NCBI GenBank assembly: GCA_016342325.1
Contig: JAEINR010000025.1
Coordinates: forward strand, 1 to 59,885
From: Desulfobacterium sp.
Lineage (GTDB): Bacteria; Desulfobacterota; Desulfobacteria; Desulfobacterales; Desulfobacteraceae
DNA: 59,885 nt
Direction of reading: 5' to 3'
Shown: positions 17,008-24,661 of the stretch, piece after piece
How the letters are laid out: each line of letters opens with the position of its first letter
Numbering within the stretch: position 1 is the stretch's first letter
The notes under the pieces: generated by a model
Seen by the model: the letters and a program-made list of their open reading frames with translations, nothing else
Told to the model about the DNA's origin: nothing
The model's database searches: none
Made by a program: the position numbers and the translations under genes

Positions 17008-17970
17008 TTAAGCAATCACCCCAACCAGGGTGGCCACGACCATGGAAACAAGGGACGCCAGCACCATGAGTTCACAGGCCCGGGGGATGGTCTCCTGGTT
17101 CGGATCCGTGTAACCAATGCCGATGAAGGGCTTTTCCACCAGGGTGCCGTGGTAAAAGTTGGGGCCGCCCAGGCGTACACCCAGGGCCCCGGCAAAGGCG
17201 GCTTCAGGGTAGCCCGCATTGGGACTCTTGTGGCGCCTGCCCTCGGCAAGGCCGGTCTTGAGGGCCGCCCATCCCCGCTTGCCCGAAAGCATGGCCGCGG
17301 CAAGGGCGATCACAGGGACACTGAGCCGGGCGGGAATGTAGTTGGCCACGTCATCGATCCTGGCTGCGGCCCGTCCGAACAGGATGTAGCGCTCGTTTCT
17401 GTAGCCCACCATGGAATCCATGGTGTTGACCATCTTGTAGGCAAGGGCCATGGGCACCCCGCCGATCAGGGCAAAGAACAGGGGGGAGAGAAAACCGTCC
17501 ACAAAATTCTCAGCCACGGTCTCAACGCTTGCCTTGACAACGCCGGCCTCGTCAAGGCGATGGGTCTCCCGGCCCACGATCATGGAAACAGCTTGTTGGC
17601 CCGCCCCAAGCCCATGGGTTGCAAGGGCATCTCCCACCTCGGTTGCGGCCGTTGCAAGGCTTTTGGTAGAGAAGCAGAAAAAAAGCAGCACCACCTGGAC
17701 AACATCCCCTAAAACAGGGTGGATGAAAAGCGCCAGCCACACACAGGCAAGGGCAAGCACCCCGGTGGCAGCGATGAGGAACAGGGCAAAGATCAGGCCT
17801 GAAACAAACACGTTCTTCCCATGGCGTCGAAAAAAGGTTTCCGACCGTTCGATGGCCTTTCCCATGAACACAATGGGATGGGGAAGACTTCTGGGGTCTC
17901 CGATCAAAAGATCCAGGGCAAGGGCAAGGGGAATGACGTACCAGTTGAGATCTGCAAGCATTTGGATCAT
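17008..17970 (-). CDS. cbiB: Adenosylcobinamide-phosphate synthase CbiB
   Basis: 320 residues, an integral membrane protein. Seen: LALDLLIGDPRSLPHPIVFMGK, EHRAxT-like region VETVAENFVDG, PLFFALIGGVPMALAYKMVNTMDSMVGY, FGRAAARIDDVANYIPARL and C-terminal GGPNFYHGTLV. CbiB amidates adenosylcobyric acid with aminopropanol phosphate made by CobD. Its start overlaps the cobD stop by four bases, so the two are translationally coupled. Confidence 0.95.
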   Translation of the reverse strand: MIQMLADLNWYVIPLALALDLLIGDPRSLPHPIVFMGKAIERSETFFRRHGKNVFVSGLIFALFLIAATGVLALACVWLALFIHPVLGDVVQVVLLFFCFSTKSLATAATEVGDALATHGLGAGQQAVSMIVGRETHRLDEAGVVKASVETVAENFVDGFLSPLFFALIGGVPMALAYKMVNTMDSMVGYRNERYILFGRAAARIDDVANYIPARLSVPVIALAAAMLSGKRGWAALKTGLAEGRRHKSPNAGYPEAAFAGALGVRLGGPNFYHGTLVEKPFIGIGYTDPNQETIPRACELMVLASLVSMVVATLVGVIA

Positions 17971-19064
17971 CCTTTGAGCAGGGTGAGATGTTTTGTAAGA
18001 CCCAGGGACAGTTTGGTGTTGATCTCCCTGGTTTTCAGGGAGAAGCGCACAAACTGGTTGGAAAGACCGTCAAAATTGGTGCAGTCCCGGATCAGGATTC
18101 TCCCATCACCCATGCGTTGGCAGAGTTCCCCAGCCGGAATGGAAGGATCGAGCCCGGCCAGAAGAAAATAGGCGTGGGAGGGAAACAGCCGGAGGCCGGG
18201 GCAGTCGGCAAGGCTCAGCTTGAACCGCTCTTTTTCCGTTGCCGTGAACCTGCGGGTCTCGAGGGTAAACGCTTCTGTATCTCTTTTGTTGTCAAGGAGA
18301 TGAATCACGGCGGCCTGGGCAAGGGCGTTCACCGACCAGGGCTGGTAATAGTGCATGAACCCTTCAATCACACTGGGGTCTGCACACAAAAATCCCGTGC
18401 GCAATCCCGGAATCCTGAAGATCTTTGACATGGAGGAAAGAACCATGAGGTTGGGAAAGCGATCCTCACCCACAAGGCTGATGGCTTCGGCATGGTCCAC
18501 AAAGGGAAGATAGGACTCATCCACCACGAAACGGATGTGGGGATACTCCCGGACAAGCGCGAGGATCGCCTCTTTTTCCACCATGGCACCGGTGGGGTTG
18601 TTGGGATTGCAGATCACCATGGTGTCAAACGAGCCTGTGGCAAGCTTCTGTGACACTGAATCAAGATCCGGGGCGAACAGGGTGTCGGCAGTTGACAGGA
18701 CATAGTCATACGCCACACCGTGCATGACACACCCGTCCCTGTAATCGGAATAGGTGGGTCCCAGAATCAGCATCTTCCGGGTCTTTAACGCCAAGGGAAG
18801 GGTGTAAAGAAACCAAGTGGTGCCGTTGCCTGCCATCACCCGGTTGCCATCAACATCGTACCGCCGGGAAAAGGCGTTGACCATCTCCCGGGCATCGGCC
18901 TGGGGAAGGGAGCGTATCTTGCCCATGTTTTCAGCCAGAAACGCCTCAAGTCCCGGGGGCGGCCCCAGGGGATTCAAGTTGCTGCTCATGTCGATGATAT
19001 CGTCTATGGAACATCCGAGTCTTTCAGCCAGGGCGTTTACGTTGCCCCCATGACCTGTAATCAT
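17967..19064 (-). CDS. cobD: Threonine-phosphate decarboxylase (CobD/CobC)
   Basis: 365 residues, fold-type I PLP aminotransferase-like enzyme. Seen: HGGNVNALAERLG at the N-terminus, as in CobD/CobC, SSNLNPLGPPPGL, NPNNPTGAMV, VVDESYLPF and the PLP lysine in SSMSKIFRIPGLRTGFLCA. It decarboxylates L-threonine O-3-phosphate to (R)-1-amino-2-propanol phosphate for the cobamide nucleotide loop. The histidinol-phosphate aminotransferase family is related, but the N-terminus and neighbours cbiB and cobS settle the role. Confidence 0.93.
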   Translation of the reverse strand: MITGHGGNVNALAERLGCSIDDIIDMSSNLNPLGPPPGLEAFLAENMGKIRSLPQADAREMVNAFSRRYDVDGNRVMAGNGTTWFLYTLPLALKTRKMLILGPTYSDYRDGCVMHGVAYDYVLSTADTLFAPDLDSVSQKLATGSFDTMVICNPNNPTGAMVEKEAILALVREYPHIRFVVDESYLPFVDHAEAISLVGEDRFPNLMVLSSMSKIFRIPGLRTGFLCADPSVIEGFMHYYQPWSVNALAQAAVIHLLDNKRDTEAFTLETRRFTATEKERFKLSLADCPGLRLFPSHAYFLLAGLDPSIPAGELCQRMGDGRILIRDCTNFDGLSNQFVRFSLKTREINTKLSLGLTKHLTLLKG

Positions 19065-19079
19065 AACCTTACGTATCCT

Positions 19080-19871
19080 TTATAGTAGTGTTGCACCTGC
19101 CGTGAGAAATAAAATAGCCTCGGTCACCTCGGTCATTGCGCCCAGCATGTCCCCGGTGATACACCCCATCTTGATCTTGTAAAATCCAAGGAGCAAAAAC
19201 ACCGTAACCCCGAACACCAGGAGGAGAACCACCCCTTTGACGCCCAGGAAAAACACGAAAATCACCAGGAGAACAACGGAGGCGAAATCCTTCAAGGGCA
19301 AGGGCTTTTCAAAAAGATCATGGCCGGTACCCGTGTTTTTCCTGCCGTAGTTCAGGAACCGTATACCAAACAACATGCCGGCCCGGGAAAGCGCCGGTAT
19401 TAAAAAGAGAATCCAAATGGTCGAAAACGGTGTACAAGTGGTTTTCACGGCATAGATGCCCGCCACCTTTAGAGAAAGCATGCAGAAGATGGCCACAAGC
19501 CCCATCATCCCGGTCCTGGAGTCCTTCATGATCTCCAGGGCCCGCTCCCTTGAGCGATGGCTGAAGAGCCCGTCTGCGGCATCCCCCAGGCCGTCCAGGT
19601 GAAATGCCCCGGTCACGGCCACCAGAAAGAGCACGTCCATGAGCGCCACCACCGGCGCGGTCCAGAACAGGGATGCCACCTGGTCCATACCAACGAGCAG
19701 GCCCCCCAGTATCATCCCCACCACCGGAAAAAATCGTATCATGCCCGTGGCCGAGAACTCACTCCCCTTTCCTGCAGGAAGGATGGTGATGAACATGATG
19801 GCCGACCGTAAATCTCTGATAATTGTGTTAATCTGTGTCAATTGTCGCCTCTTCAATGCGTTTAATTCCAT
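19080..19871 (-). CDS. cobS: Adenosylcobinamide-GDP ribazoletransferase (cobalamin synthase) CobS
   Basis: 263 residues with several membrane helices. Seen: AIMFITILPAG, FFPVVGMILGGLLVGMD, FHLDGLGDAADGLFSHRSRERALEIMKDSRTG (the Asp-rich catalytic region), GTG and MLGAMTEVTEAILFL near the end. CobS joins activated cobinamide to alpha-ribazole in the last steps of cobamide synthesis. The first ATG overlaps the upstream gene by 44 bp; a later ATG at 19796 is possible, but homologues usually begin near LRSAIMFIT, so ~10-25 N-terminal residues are uncertain. Confidence 0.93.
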   Translation of the reverse strand: MELNALKRRQLTQINTIIRDLRSAIMFITILPAGKGSEFSATGMIRFFPVVGMILGGLLVGMDQVASLFWTAPVVALMDVLFLVAVTGAFHLDGLGDAADGLFSHRSRERALEIMKDSRTGMMGLVAIFCMLSLKVAGIYAVKTTCTPFSTIWILFLIPALSRAGMLFGIRFLNYGRKNTGTGHDLFEKPLPLKDFASVVLLVIFVFFLGVKGVVLLLVFGVTVFLLLGFYKIKMGCITGDMLGAMTEVTEAILFLTAGATLL

Positions 19872-21309
19872 TCTGATTCAGAACCAGCCGAAAGCGCTTA
19901 TACCTCACCCGCTTGTTCTCCGTGTACTTCATGATCATGTTGACATGGTAGACCCTGTTTCCGTAGATCTTTTGACAGCTCGTGTCGTCACACACGTAGA
20001 TGGGCGTTTGGGGATTGTCCATCTTGCTCAGGAAACGGCTCACGTTGAGCCGCATGATATCCACAATGCTGTTGGCCGGGTAGTCGTGATAGATGGATTT
20101 CAAGGGCCGGTTAAAGAGCTTGACCTGTTTTCGGTAGAGGATGATCTTCTCTCCCACCCAATCGTTCTCGATCTCCGTGATGTGATCCTTGGCCCTGAGC
20201 TTCACAATGGCATCGGGAATCTTGTCAGACTTGAGAAAGGTAAAGCTCTCCTTGCACCACCCCAGCTTTTCCTTGGCATTGTAATAGACGTTTCGCTTAT
20301 GGTCGAAGAGCCTGGCCCGCAGCTTGGTGCCAAGGTAGGCACGGATGAACTCCTTGAACCGATCCTTGAACATGTAACTGACCACCAGCACCACGAACAG
20401 CGGCATGGAGACCGTGGAATAGGTCACCTGGGCAAAAAAGGCGGCGGCCGTGGCAAACATCATGGCAATGCCTGCGGCCAGGGCAAAGGTGATCTGCTCC
20501 AGGAACTCCCCCTCATGCTTGAATCGGGTGTGGAGGAACAAAACATTGCCCATGAACTTTTTCAGCACGCTGGACCGGAAGAGAAACTCCTCGTTGGTGG
20601 AGTCCGCGCAGGGGATGGACGGGTAATCGTTCTCCTGGCGGTAGGTCAGCTCATGGCGGATGAGGGCCAGCAGCCTTGCGCTGTCCTTTTCCTTTTCCTT
20701 TTCCGGGATGTCCAGGGTGTTGAGCACCTGGAGCAACTCATAGGTATAGTACTCAATGAGCAGGCTCAGGTACTCGTCACCAAAGAGATATACGGAAAAA
20801 ATGCCCTCGTTCAAGGAGGGAACGTTGAGCAGGGATCTCACGCTTCTGAACCCTTTGGTGGTGGTCTCAATGCCGGAAAGGTACTTCTCGATCAGATCCT
20901 TGACATCCAGGCGGTGTTCTTTTTGGGAGACAAACCGGACATGGTCCCGGATGGCGCTCTTGAAGATGCAGCAGAACATCTTGAGTTGGTACTCATAGTT
21001 GGCAAAGGCTTTATCATCCCCATGGCGAAGAAGCGCTTCAATGCTCTTTCTCAACTTTTCCAGGGGGGAATCCTTGCCGTGGGTCATGTTCTGGAGAAGC
21101 ACCACCGGGGTCTTGAGTCTCACATAGACCTGGGTGTTGCCGTAGAAATCGTCCCGGGTGTAGGAGTACCGGTTGATACCGAGGTTGTTGGGAAAGAACA
21201 GGTAGGTCTCGACATCATACACCTTTGCCGTCTCTTCCCCTGCGAACTGGTATCCCAGCTTGATTTCAAACTGGTTTTTATCATGGATCTGGATGGTTTC
21301 TTCAATCAC
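19828..21309 (-). CDS. Conserved-looking membrane protein of unknown function in the cobamide operon
   Basis: 493 residues from a GTG at 21309. I do not recognise the family. The N-terminal ~250 residues look soluble and helical, with the segment ETYLFFPNNLGINRYSYTRDDFY near residue 35. Two adjacent hydrophobic helices follow (ITFALAAGIAMMFATAAAFF and VSMPLFVVLVVSYMF, about residues 275-310), then a basic soluble C-terminal domain with VCDDTSCQ. Layout suggests a protein anchored by a helical hairpin with both large domains on the same side. It overlaps cobS and follows the radical SAM gene closely, so it is probably co-expressed with cobamide genes; a functional link is only inferred. Confidence 0.8.
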   Translation of the reverse strand: MIEETIQIHDKNQFEIKLGYQFAGEETAKVYDVETYLFFPNNLGINRYSYTRDDFYGNTQVYVRLKTPVVLLQNMTHGKDSPLEKLRKSIEALLRHGDDKAFANYEYQLKMFCCIFKSAIRDHVRFVSQKEHRLDVKDLIEKYLSGIETTTKGFRSVRSLLNVPSLNEGIFSVYLFGDEYLSLLIEYYTYELLQVLNTLDIPEKEKEKDSARLLALIRHELTYRQENDYPSIPCADSTNEEFLFRSSVLKKFMGNVLFLHTRFKHEGEFLEQITFALAAGIAMMFATAAAFFAQVTYSTVSMPLFVVLVVSYMFKDRFKEFIRAYLGTKLRARLFDHKRNVYYNAKEKLGWCKESFTFLKSDKIPDAIVKLRAKDHITEIENDWVGEKIILYRKQVKLFNRPLKSIYHDYPANSIVDIMRLNVSRFLSKMDNPQTPIYVCDDTSCQKIYGNRVYHVNMIMKYTENKRVRYKRFRLVLNQNGIKRIEEATIDTD

Positions 21310-21365
21310 GCGTGCGCCTGTCCCCGTTGCCGGCGGCCTTCAAAACCCCGGCGGATGTTTCAAAC

Positions 21366-22316
21366 TTAACTGTCTGCAAATTTATTCCGGGCCTGGTAAA
21401 AAAGCCCCCTTTCCTGGCGCACGGGCTCTATCTTACCGGCCTCTTCCAAAGCGCCCAGGTACTTGTTGATCTCATTGACATGGGAACCGAGAATGGTTGC
21501 AAGATCCTCCAATGTACACGGTCTTCTCACCACGGTCTCAAGGATGGCGGACGCCATATCGCTTCGATAGGCGTCGCTCCCCTCTCGTTTGGGAGCGGCC
21601 GCAATCACCTCCACGGGAACGGGCCTGAAAAAATCAGCGATCTCTTCAAGCTCCTCCTGGGTGGCGGCATGGATGTTGGAGACCACCCCGGGACGGTCCA
21701 GGGTGTTGAGCTGAACCACGTCAGGGTTGATGCGCTCCACAGCCGCCTTCAGGGAGACAAGCTCTTCAAGGGTGTCGTTGCACCCGGGCAGGATAAAAAT
21801 CTCCAGGGCCAGTTTGCCCTTGAACTCAGCCCGGAACGCGGCGATCCCGTCAATGTAGGCCTTGGTGTCGATGGCGCCATGGGGCCGGTTGATGGTTCCC
21901 AGGGCCGACGCCGATGCCCCATCCAGGGAAGGCATGACAAGATCCGCCGGCAGCAGCGCCTTTCTCACATCAGGGTCTCCCAGGAGGGTCCCGTTGGTCA
22001 ACACGGCAATGGAGATATGGGGCTTTCGCGCCCGGATGAAATCAAGGACCTCCCCGATCCGGGAGTTGAGGCAGGGCTCGCCCGAGCCTGAAAAGGTAAT
22101 GTAATCCGGATCCGGGTGGTTCCGGAAATAATCCTCCAGTTCTTTCAGCACATCATCCACCGGAACATACTCCCGCCGCTCAATGGTGAGGTCGGTTGTC
22201 TCGCCGCACTCGCAATAGATGCAGTCAAGGGAGCAGATCTTATGGGTGACCAGGTCCACCCCCAGGGAGATGCCCAGGCGTCGGGAGGGCACAGGGCCAA
22301 AAAGATAGTTATACAT
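21366..22316 (-). CDS. Radical SAM protein (COG0731-like) with C-terminal winged helix
   Basis: 316 residues. Begins MYNYLFGPVPSRRLGISLGVD and carries the CxxxCxxC [4Fe-4S] motif in CSLDCIYCECGE, then FSGSGEPCLNS, typical of the COG0731/TYW1-like group. The last ~60 residues (LATILGSHVNEINKYLGALEEAG) look like a winged-helix DNA or RNA binding domain. The reaction is unknown; relatives are often annotated only as radical SAM proteins. AAGGTG stands five bases before ATG. It is the first gene of the run leading into cobS, cobD, cbiB and cbiR. Confidence 0.88.
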   Translation of the reverse strand: MYNYLFGPVPSRRLGISLGVDLVTHKICSLDCIYCECGETTDLTIERREYVPVDDVLKELEDYFRNHPDPDYITFSGSGEPCLNSRIGEVLDFIRARKPHISIAVLTNGTLLGDPDVRKALLPADLVMPSLDGASASALGTINRPHGAIDTKAYIDGIAAFRAEFKGKLALEIFILPGCNDTLEELVSLKAAVERINPDVVQLNTLDRPGVVSNIHAATQEELEEIADFFRPVPVEVIAAAPKREGSDAYRSDMASAILETVVRRPCTLEDLATILGSHVNEINKYLGALEEAGKIEPVRQERGLFYQARNKFADS

Positions 22317-22432
22317 CTTAACACCTTACAAAGAGATTAGCATTTTCCCTAATAGGACATTCACCAGGGCAAAATTTTAGCAAACCATTAAATAACACAC
22401 TTTGAATAATGTTTTAACACTTTATCTGTAAA

Positions 22433-22474
22433 ACCTGGGGGCGTTAGCAAACCGCCCCACCCAGGTGTGGGGCG
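22433..22474 (+). promoter_or_regulatory. Two mutually exclusive hairpins upstream of psiE-like gene
   Basis: ACCTGGG (22433-22439) can pair with CCCAGGT (22460-22466), helped by GGGCG/CGCCC, or alternatively CGCCCCAC (22453-22460) pairs perfectly with GTGGGGCG (22467-22474). The two share the middle strand, so only one can form. This lies 34 bp before the psiE start and could be an attenuation or translation switch, though no U tract follows. Confidence 0.4.
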
Positions 22475-22507
22475 CATGCCATAATTTAATATTACAAAGG
22501 ATAGACA

Positions 22508-22960
22508 ATGAAAACCCTCTCACCAATGGATGTCCATTCCCTGTTCAACAGGGCACTCACTTATATCATCAATGTTCTGATCATCTACATCATCATGATT
22601 CTCATCCTGGGGTTAGGAAAGATCCTCCTGCCCATCAAGCTTTTGCTGACCGGTGGGGAGGTGAACCTGGAGCTCTCCCACGCCATCACCGATATCCTCA
22701 GTTTTCTGGTGATGATCGAACTGTTCCGAAGCTTTATCGAATACTTCAAAACCCAACGCATTCGCCTCCACACCATGATCGACCCTGCCATCATCTTCAT
22801 CATCCGGGAGCTGATCATCAAACTCTACACCCACGATCCCCTGTTGAACTCGACCCTGATCGGTTTTTCCGTACTGCTCCTGTGCATGGGGATCATCCGG
22901 TCCCTGGCCATTGTCTTCAGCCCAAAGGAAAACAGAGTGCTCAAAAAGACCGGGGCCTAG
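22508..22960 (+). CDS. psiE: PsiE-family membrane protein
   Basis: 150 residues with four hydrophobic helices: YIINVLIIYIIMILILGL, DILSFLVMIELFRSF, PAIIFIIRELIIKLY and GFSVLLLCMGIIRSLAIV. The ELFRSFIEYFK and RELIIKLY stretches match the phosphate-starvation-inducible PsiE family, whose function is unknown. Good AAAGGA ribosome site six bases upstream. It is transcribed away from the cobamide operon and appears monocistronic. Confidence 0.75.
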   Translation: MKTLSPMDVHSLFNRALTYIINVLIIYIIMILILGLGKILLPIKLLLTGGEVNLELSHAITDILSFLVMIELFRSFIEYFKTQRIRLHTMIDPAIIFIIRELIIKLYTHDPLLNSTLIGFSVLLLCMGIIRSLAIVFSPKENRVLKKTGA

Positions 22961-23186
22961 GATCATACCCCAGGGACGACTTTTTCCTTGACAATCCCGT
23001 GGCACCCTTTCATATTAAAAGACATCCACGCCCCATGGCAAGACCATCTATAAACTATAGTTTCACAGGAGTGACCACCCCTCCACCCCTCATCTGGATA
23101 AACCGGAGCTGAAAACGTTTTCTGAGTCTCTTGCCGAAATAACACGAAAAGCAAAACAAAAGACCTAATTTTATACGGGGGGAAAC

Positions 23187-24512
23187 GTGAACAAAATAGC
23201 ATCCATGGTACTGTTCTTCGGCCTGGTGTTCGGTTCGACCCCGGCATGGGCAATGGAGACCGGTCATGACAGCCACTTTACCAGGGGAACCCTCCTCTTC
23301 AACGCCAAGGATTTCAACAACGCCTATGACGAACTGTTCAAGGCCTTTGTCCTCGATCCCGGCAATTCAGACATCAACTTCTACCTTGGCAGGGCAGCCT
23401 TTGAAACCGGCAACTATGAAATGGCGCTCATGGCCTTCGAGCGTGTCCTCATGGCGGACCCGGAAGCGATCCGCATCAAGCTCGAGATGGGCAGAACCTT
23501 TGCCTTGATGGGCAACGGGAGCCATGCCAAACGATACTTCAACGAGGTGCTGGCGACCCATCCACCGAATAGGGTCAAGCAGAACATCAACGCCTTTCTG
23601 CAAACCATCACCGCCCGGGAGAAGAAACATTTTTTCAACGGTTTCCTGGCCCTTGGCTGCGACTGGGACGACAATGTCCGGGTCGCCCCGGCAAGCGACA
23701 TCATCAACACCGTATTGGGAGACATACGGCTCACGGGTGATTCAGCAACCTCCCAGGAGGATTTCATCGTCAGCGCCACGGCCGTGCTCAAGCACACCTT
23801 CCGGTTACCGGACAAGCCCCTTGCATGGCAAACCACCGGTACCGGCTTTCATGGGGTGTACGGGGAGGAAACCGATCTGAACACCCTTTTTCTTGGGCTC
23901 AACACAGGACCCGATCTTACCCTTGGCAGGTTCACGGCAGGCATCCACGGCCTTTTCAGCCACCTGGATCTGGACGAGACCCGGTACCAGCGATCTCTAG
24001 GGGTTGAATCCCTGGTCGGCTTCGCTGCCACCCCTTCACTCCTGGTGAATGCCCGGTGCAGGTATGAGAAAAAGACGCTGTTTACGGATCCTGAAAGGGA
24101 CGCAAAAACAGGCTCCCTTGAGCTGATGGCGGCCCTGGTTTCCGGTGCCACCTGGTACAACGTCGCCATGGCTATGGAGATTGAAAACGCCGAAAACGAT
24201 ACATACACCTATGACCGTTACAAGGGGAAATTCTCGGTGGAACATCGGTTTAACCGCGGCCTCTCGGTTTTTGCGAACTATGATTTTCAACACACCCGGT
24301 ACAAGGATCCCTACGCCCTGTTCAATCAAAAACGGGACGACACCATCCACTACCTGGGCGGCGGCCTACGACAAGAGCTGTGGATCTCTTCAAACAAAGA
24401 CGCCAGGCTCTTTCTCCAGCTCAGTTACCGCTACACAAATGCAAACTCATCACTGGACCTGTATGAATACGAAAAAAACGTTGTCTACTCGCTTTTGGGA
24501 TATGAATTCTAA
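23187..24512 (+). CDS. Slam-like outer-membrane protein (TPR + DUF560 barrel), putative type XI secretion translocon
   Basis: 441 residues from a GTG at 23187 with GGGGGGAA upstream. Signal peptide (ending TPAWAME), TPR-rich periplasmic part at about residues 30-145 (ARGTL-like, GRAAFETGNYEMALMAFERVL, LEMGRTFALMG), then a beta-barrel: FLALGCDWDDNVRVAP, repeated aromatic strands and a terminal SLLGYEF ending in Phe, the usual outer-membrane insertion signal. This is the Slam arrangement, where the barrel moves specific TbpB-like proteins to the surface. The next gene encodes a candidate cargo with a TbpB-like C-terminal barrel. Confidence 0.78.
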   Translation: MNKIASMVLFFGLVFGSTPAWAMETGHDSHFTRGTLLFNAKDFNNAYDELFKAFVLDPGNSDINFYLGRAAFETGNYEMALMAFERVLMADPEAIRIKLEMGRTFALMGNGSHAKRYFNEVLATHPPNRVKQNINAFLQTITAREKKHFFNGFLALGCDWDDNVRVAPASDIINTVLGDIRLTGDSATSQEDFIVSATAVLKHTFRLPDKPLAWQTTGTGFHGVYGEETDLNTLFLGLNTGPDLTLGRFTAGIHGLFSHLDLDETRYQRSLGVESLVGFAATPSLLVNARCRYEKKTLFTDPERDAKTGSLELMAALVSGATWYNVAMAMEIENAENDTYTYDRYKGKFSVEHRFNRGLSVFANYDFQHTRYKDPYALFNQKRDDTIHYLGGGLRQELWISSNKDARLFLQLSYRYTNANSSLDLYEYEKNVVYSLLGYEF

Positions 24513-24567
24513 CACCGTGACTGCTCCCGGCTTTAAAAAACCGGCATGGCCGGAGCATGGTATTTGC

Positions 24568-24597
24568 GCTTCGACCACACCCCCAAAGGGGTGAAGC
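24568..24597 (+). other. Hairpin between Slam-like gene and its cargo candidate
   Basis: Outer arms GCTTC (24568-24572) / GAAGC (24593-24597) enclose CACCCC (24578-24583) / GGGGTG (24588-24593) with a four-base loop. It lies ~65 bp before the next start codon and may set relative expression of the two genes. Confidence 0.45.
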
Positions 24598-24661
24598 CGG
24601 GGAGCCAACGTCACTGATGATATCGCTTTAATCGGAGTTTCATATAAAAAAAGGGGGTCAC

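Noticed and set aside
19639-21369. 576-codon open frame on the plus strand opposite cobS and the 493-residue gene
   Set aside because: It is antisense to two real genes, and its Gly/His/Leu/Val-heavy composition is typical of the complement of biased codons.
22317-22507. Cobalamin riboswitch before the cobamide operon
   Set aside because: I could not find a B12-box-like sequence on the minus strand; only unrelated hairpins are present.
24513-24661. c-di-GMP riboswitch between Slam-like and FecR genes
   Set aside because: Hairpins are present but the conserved GEMM core bases and tetraloop receptor pattern are not.
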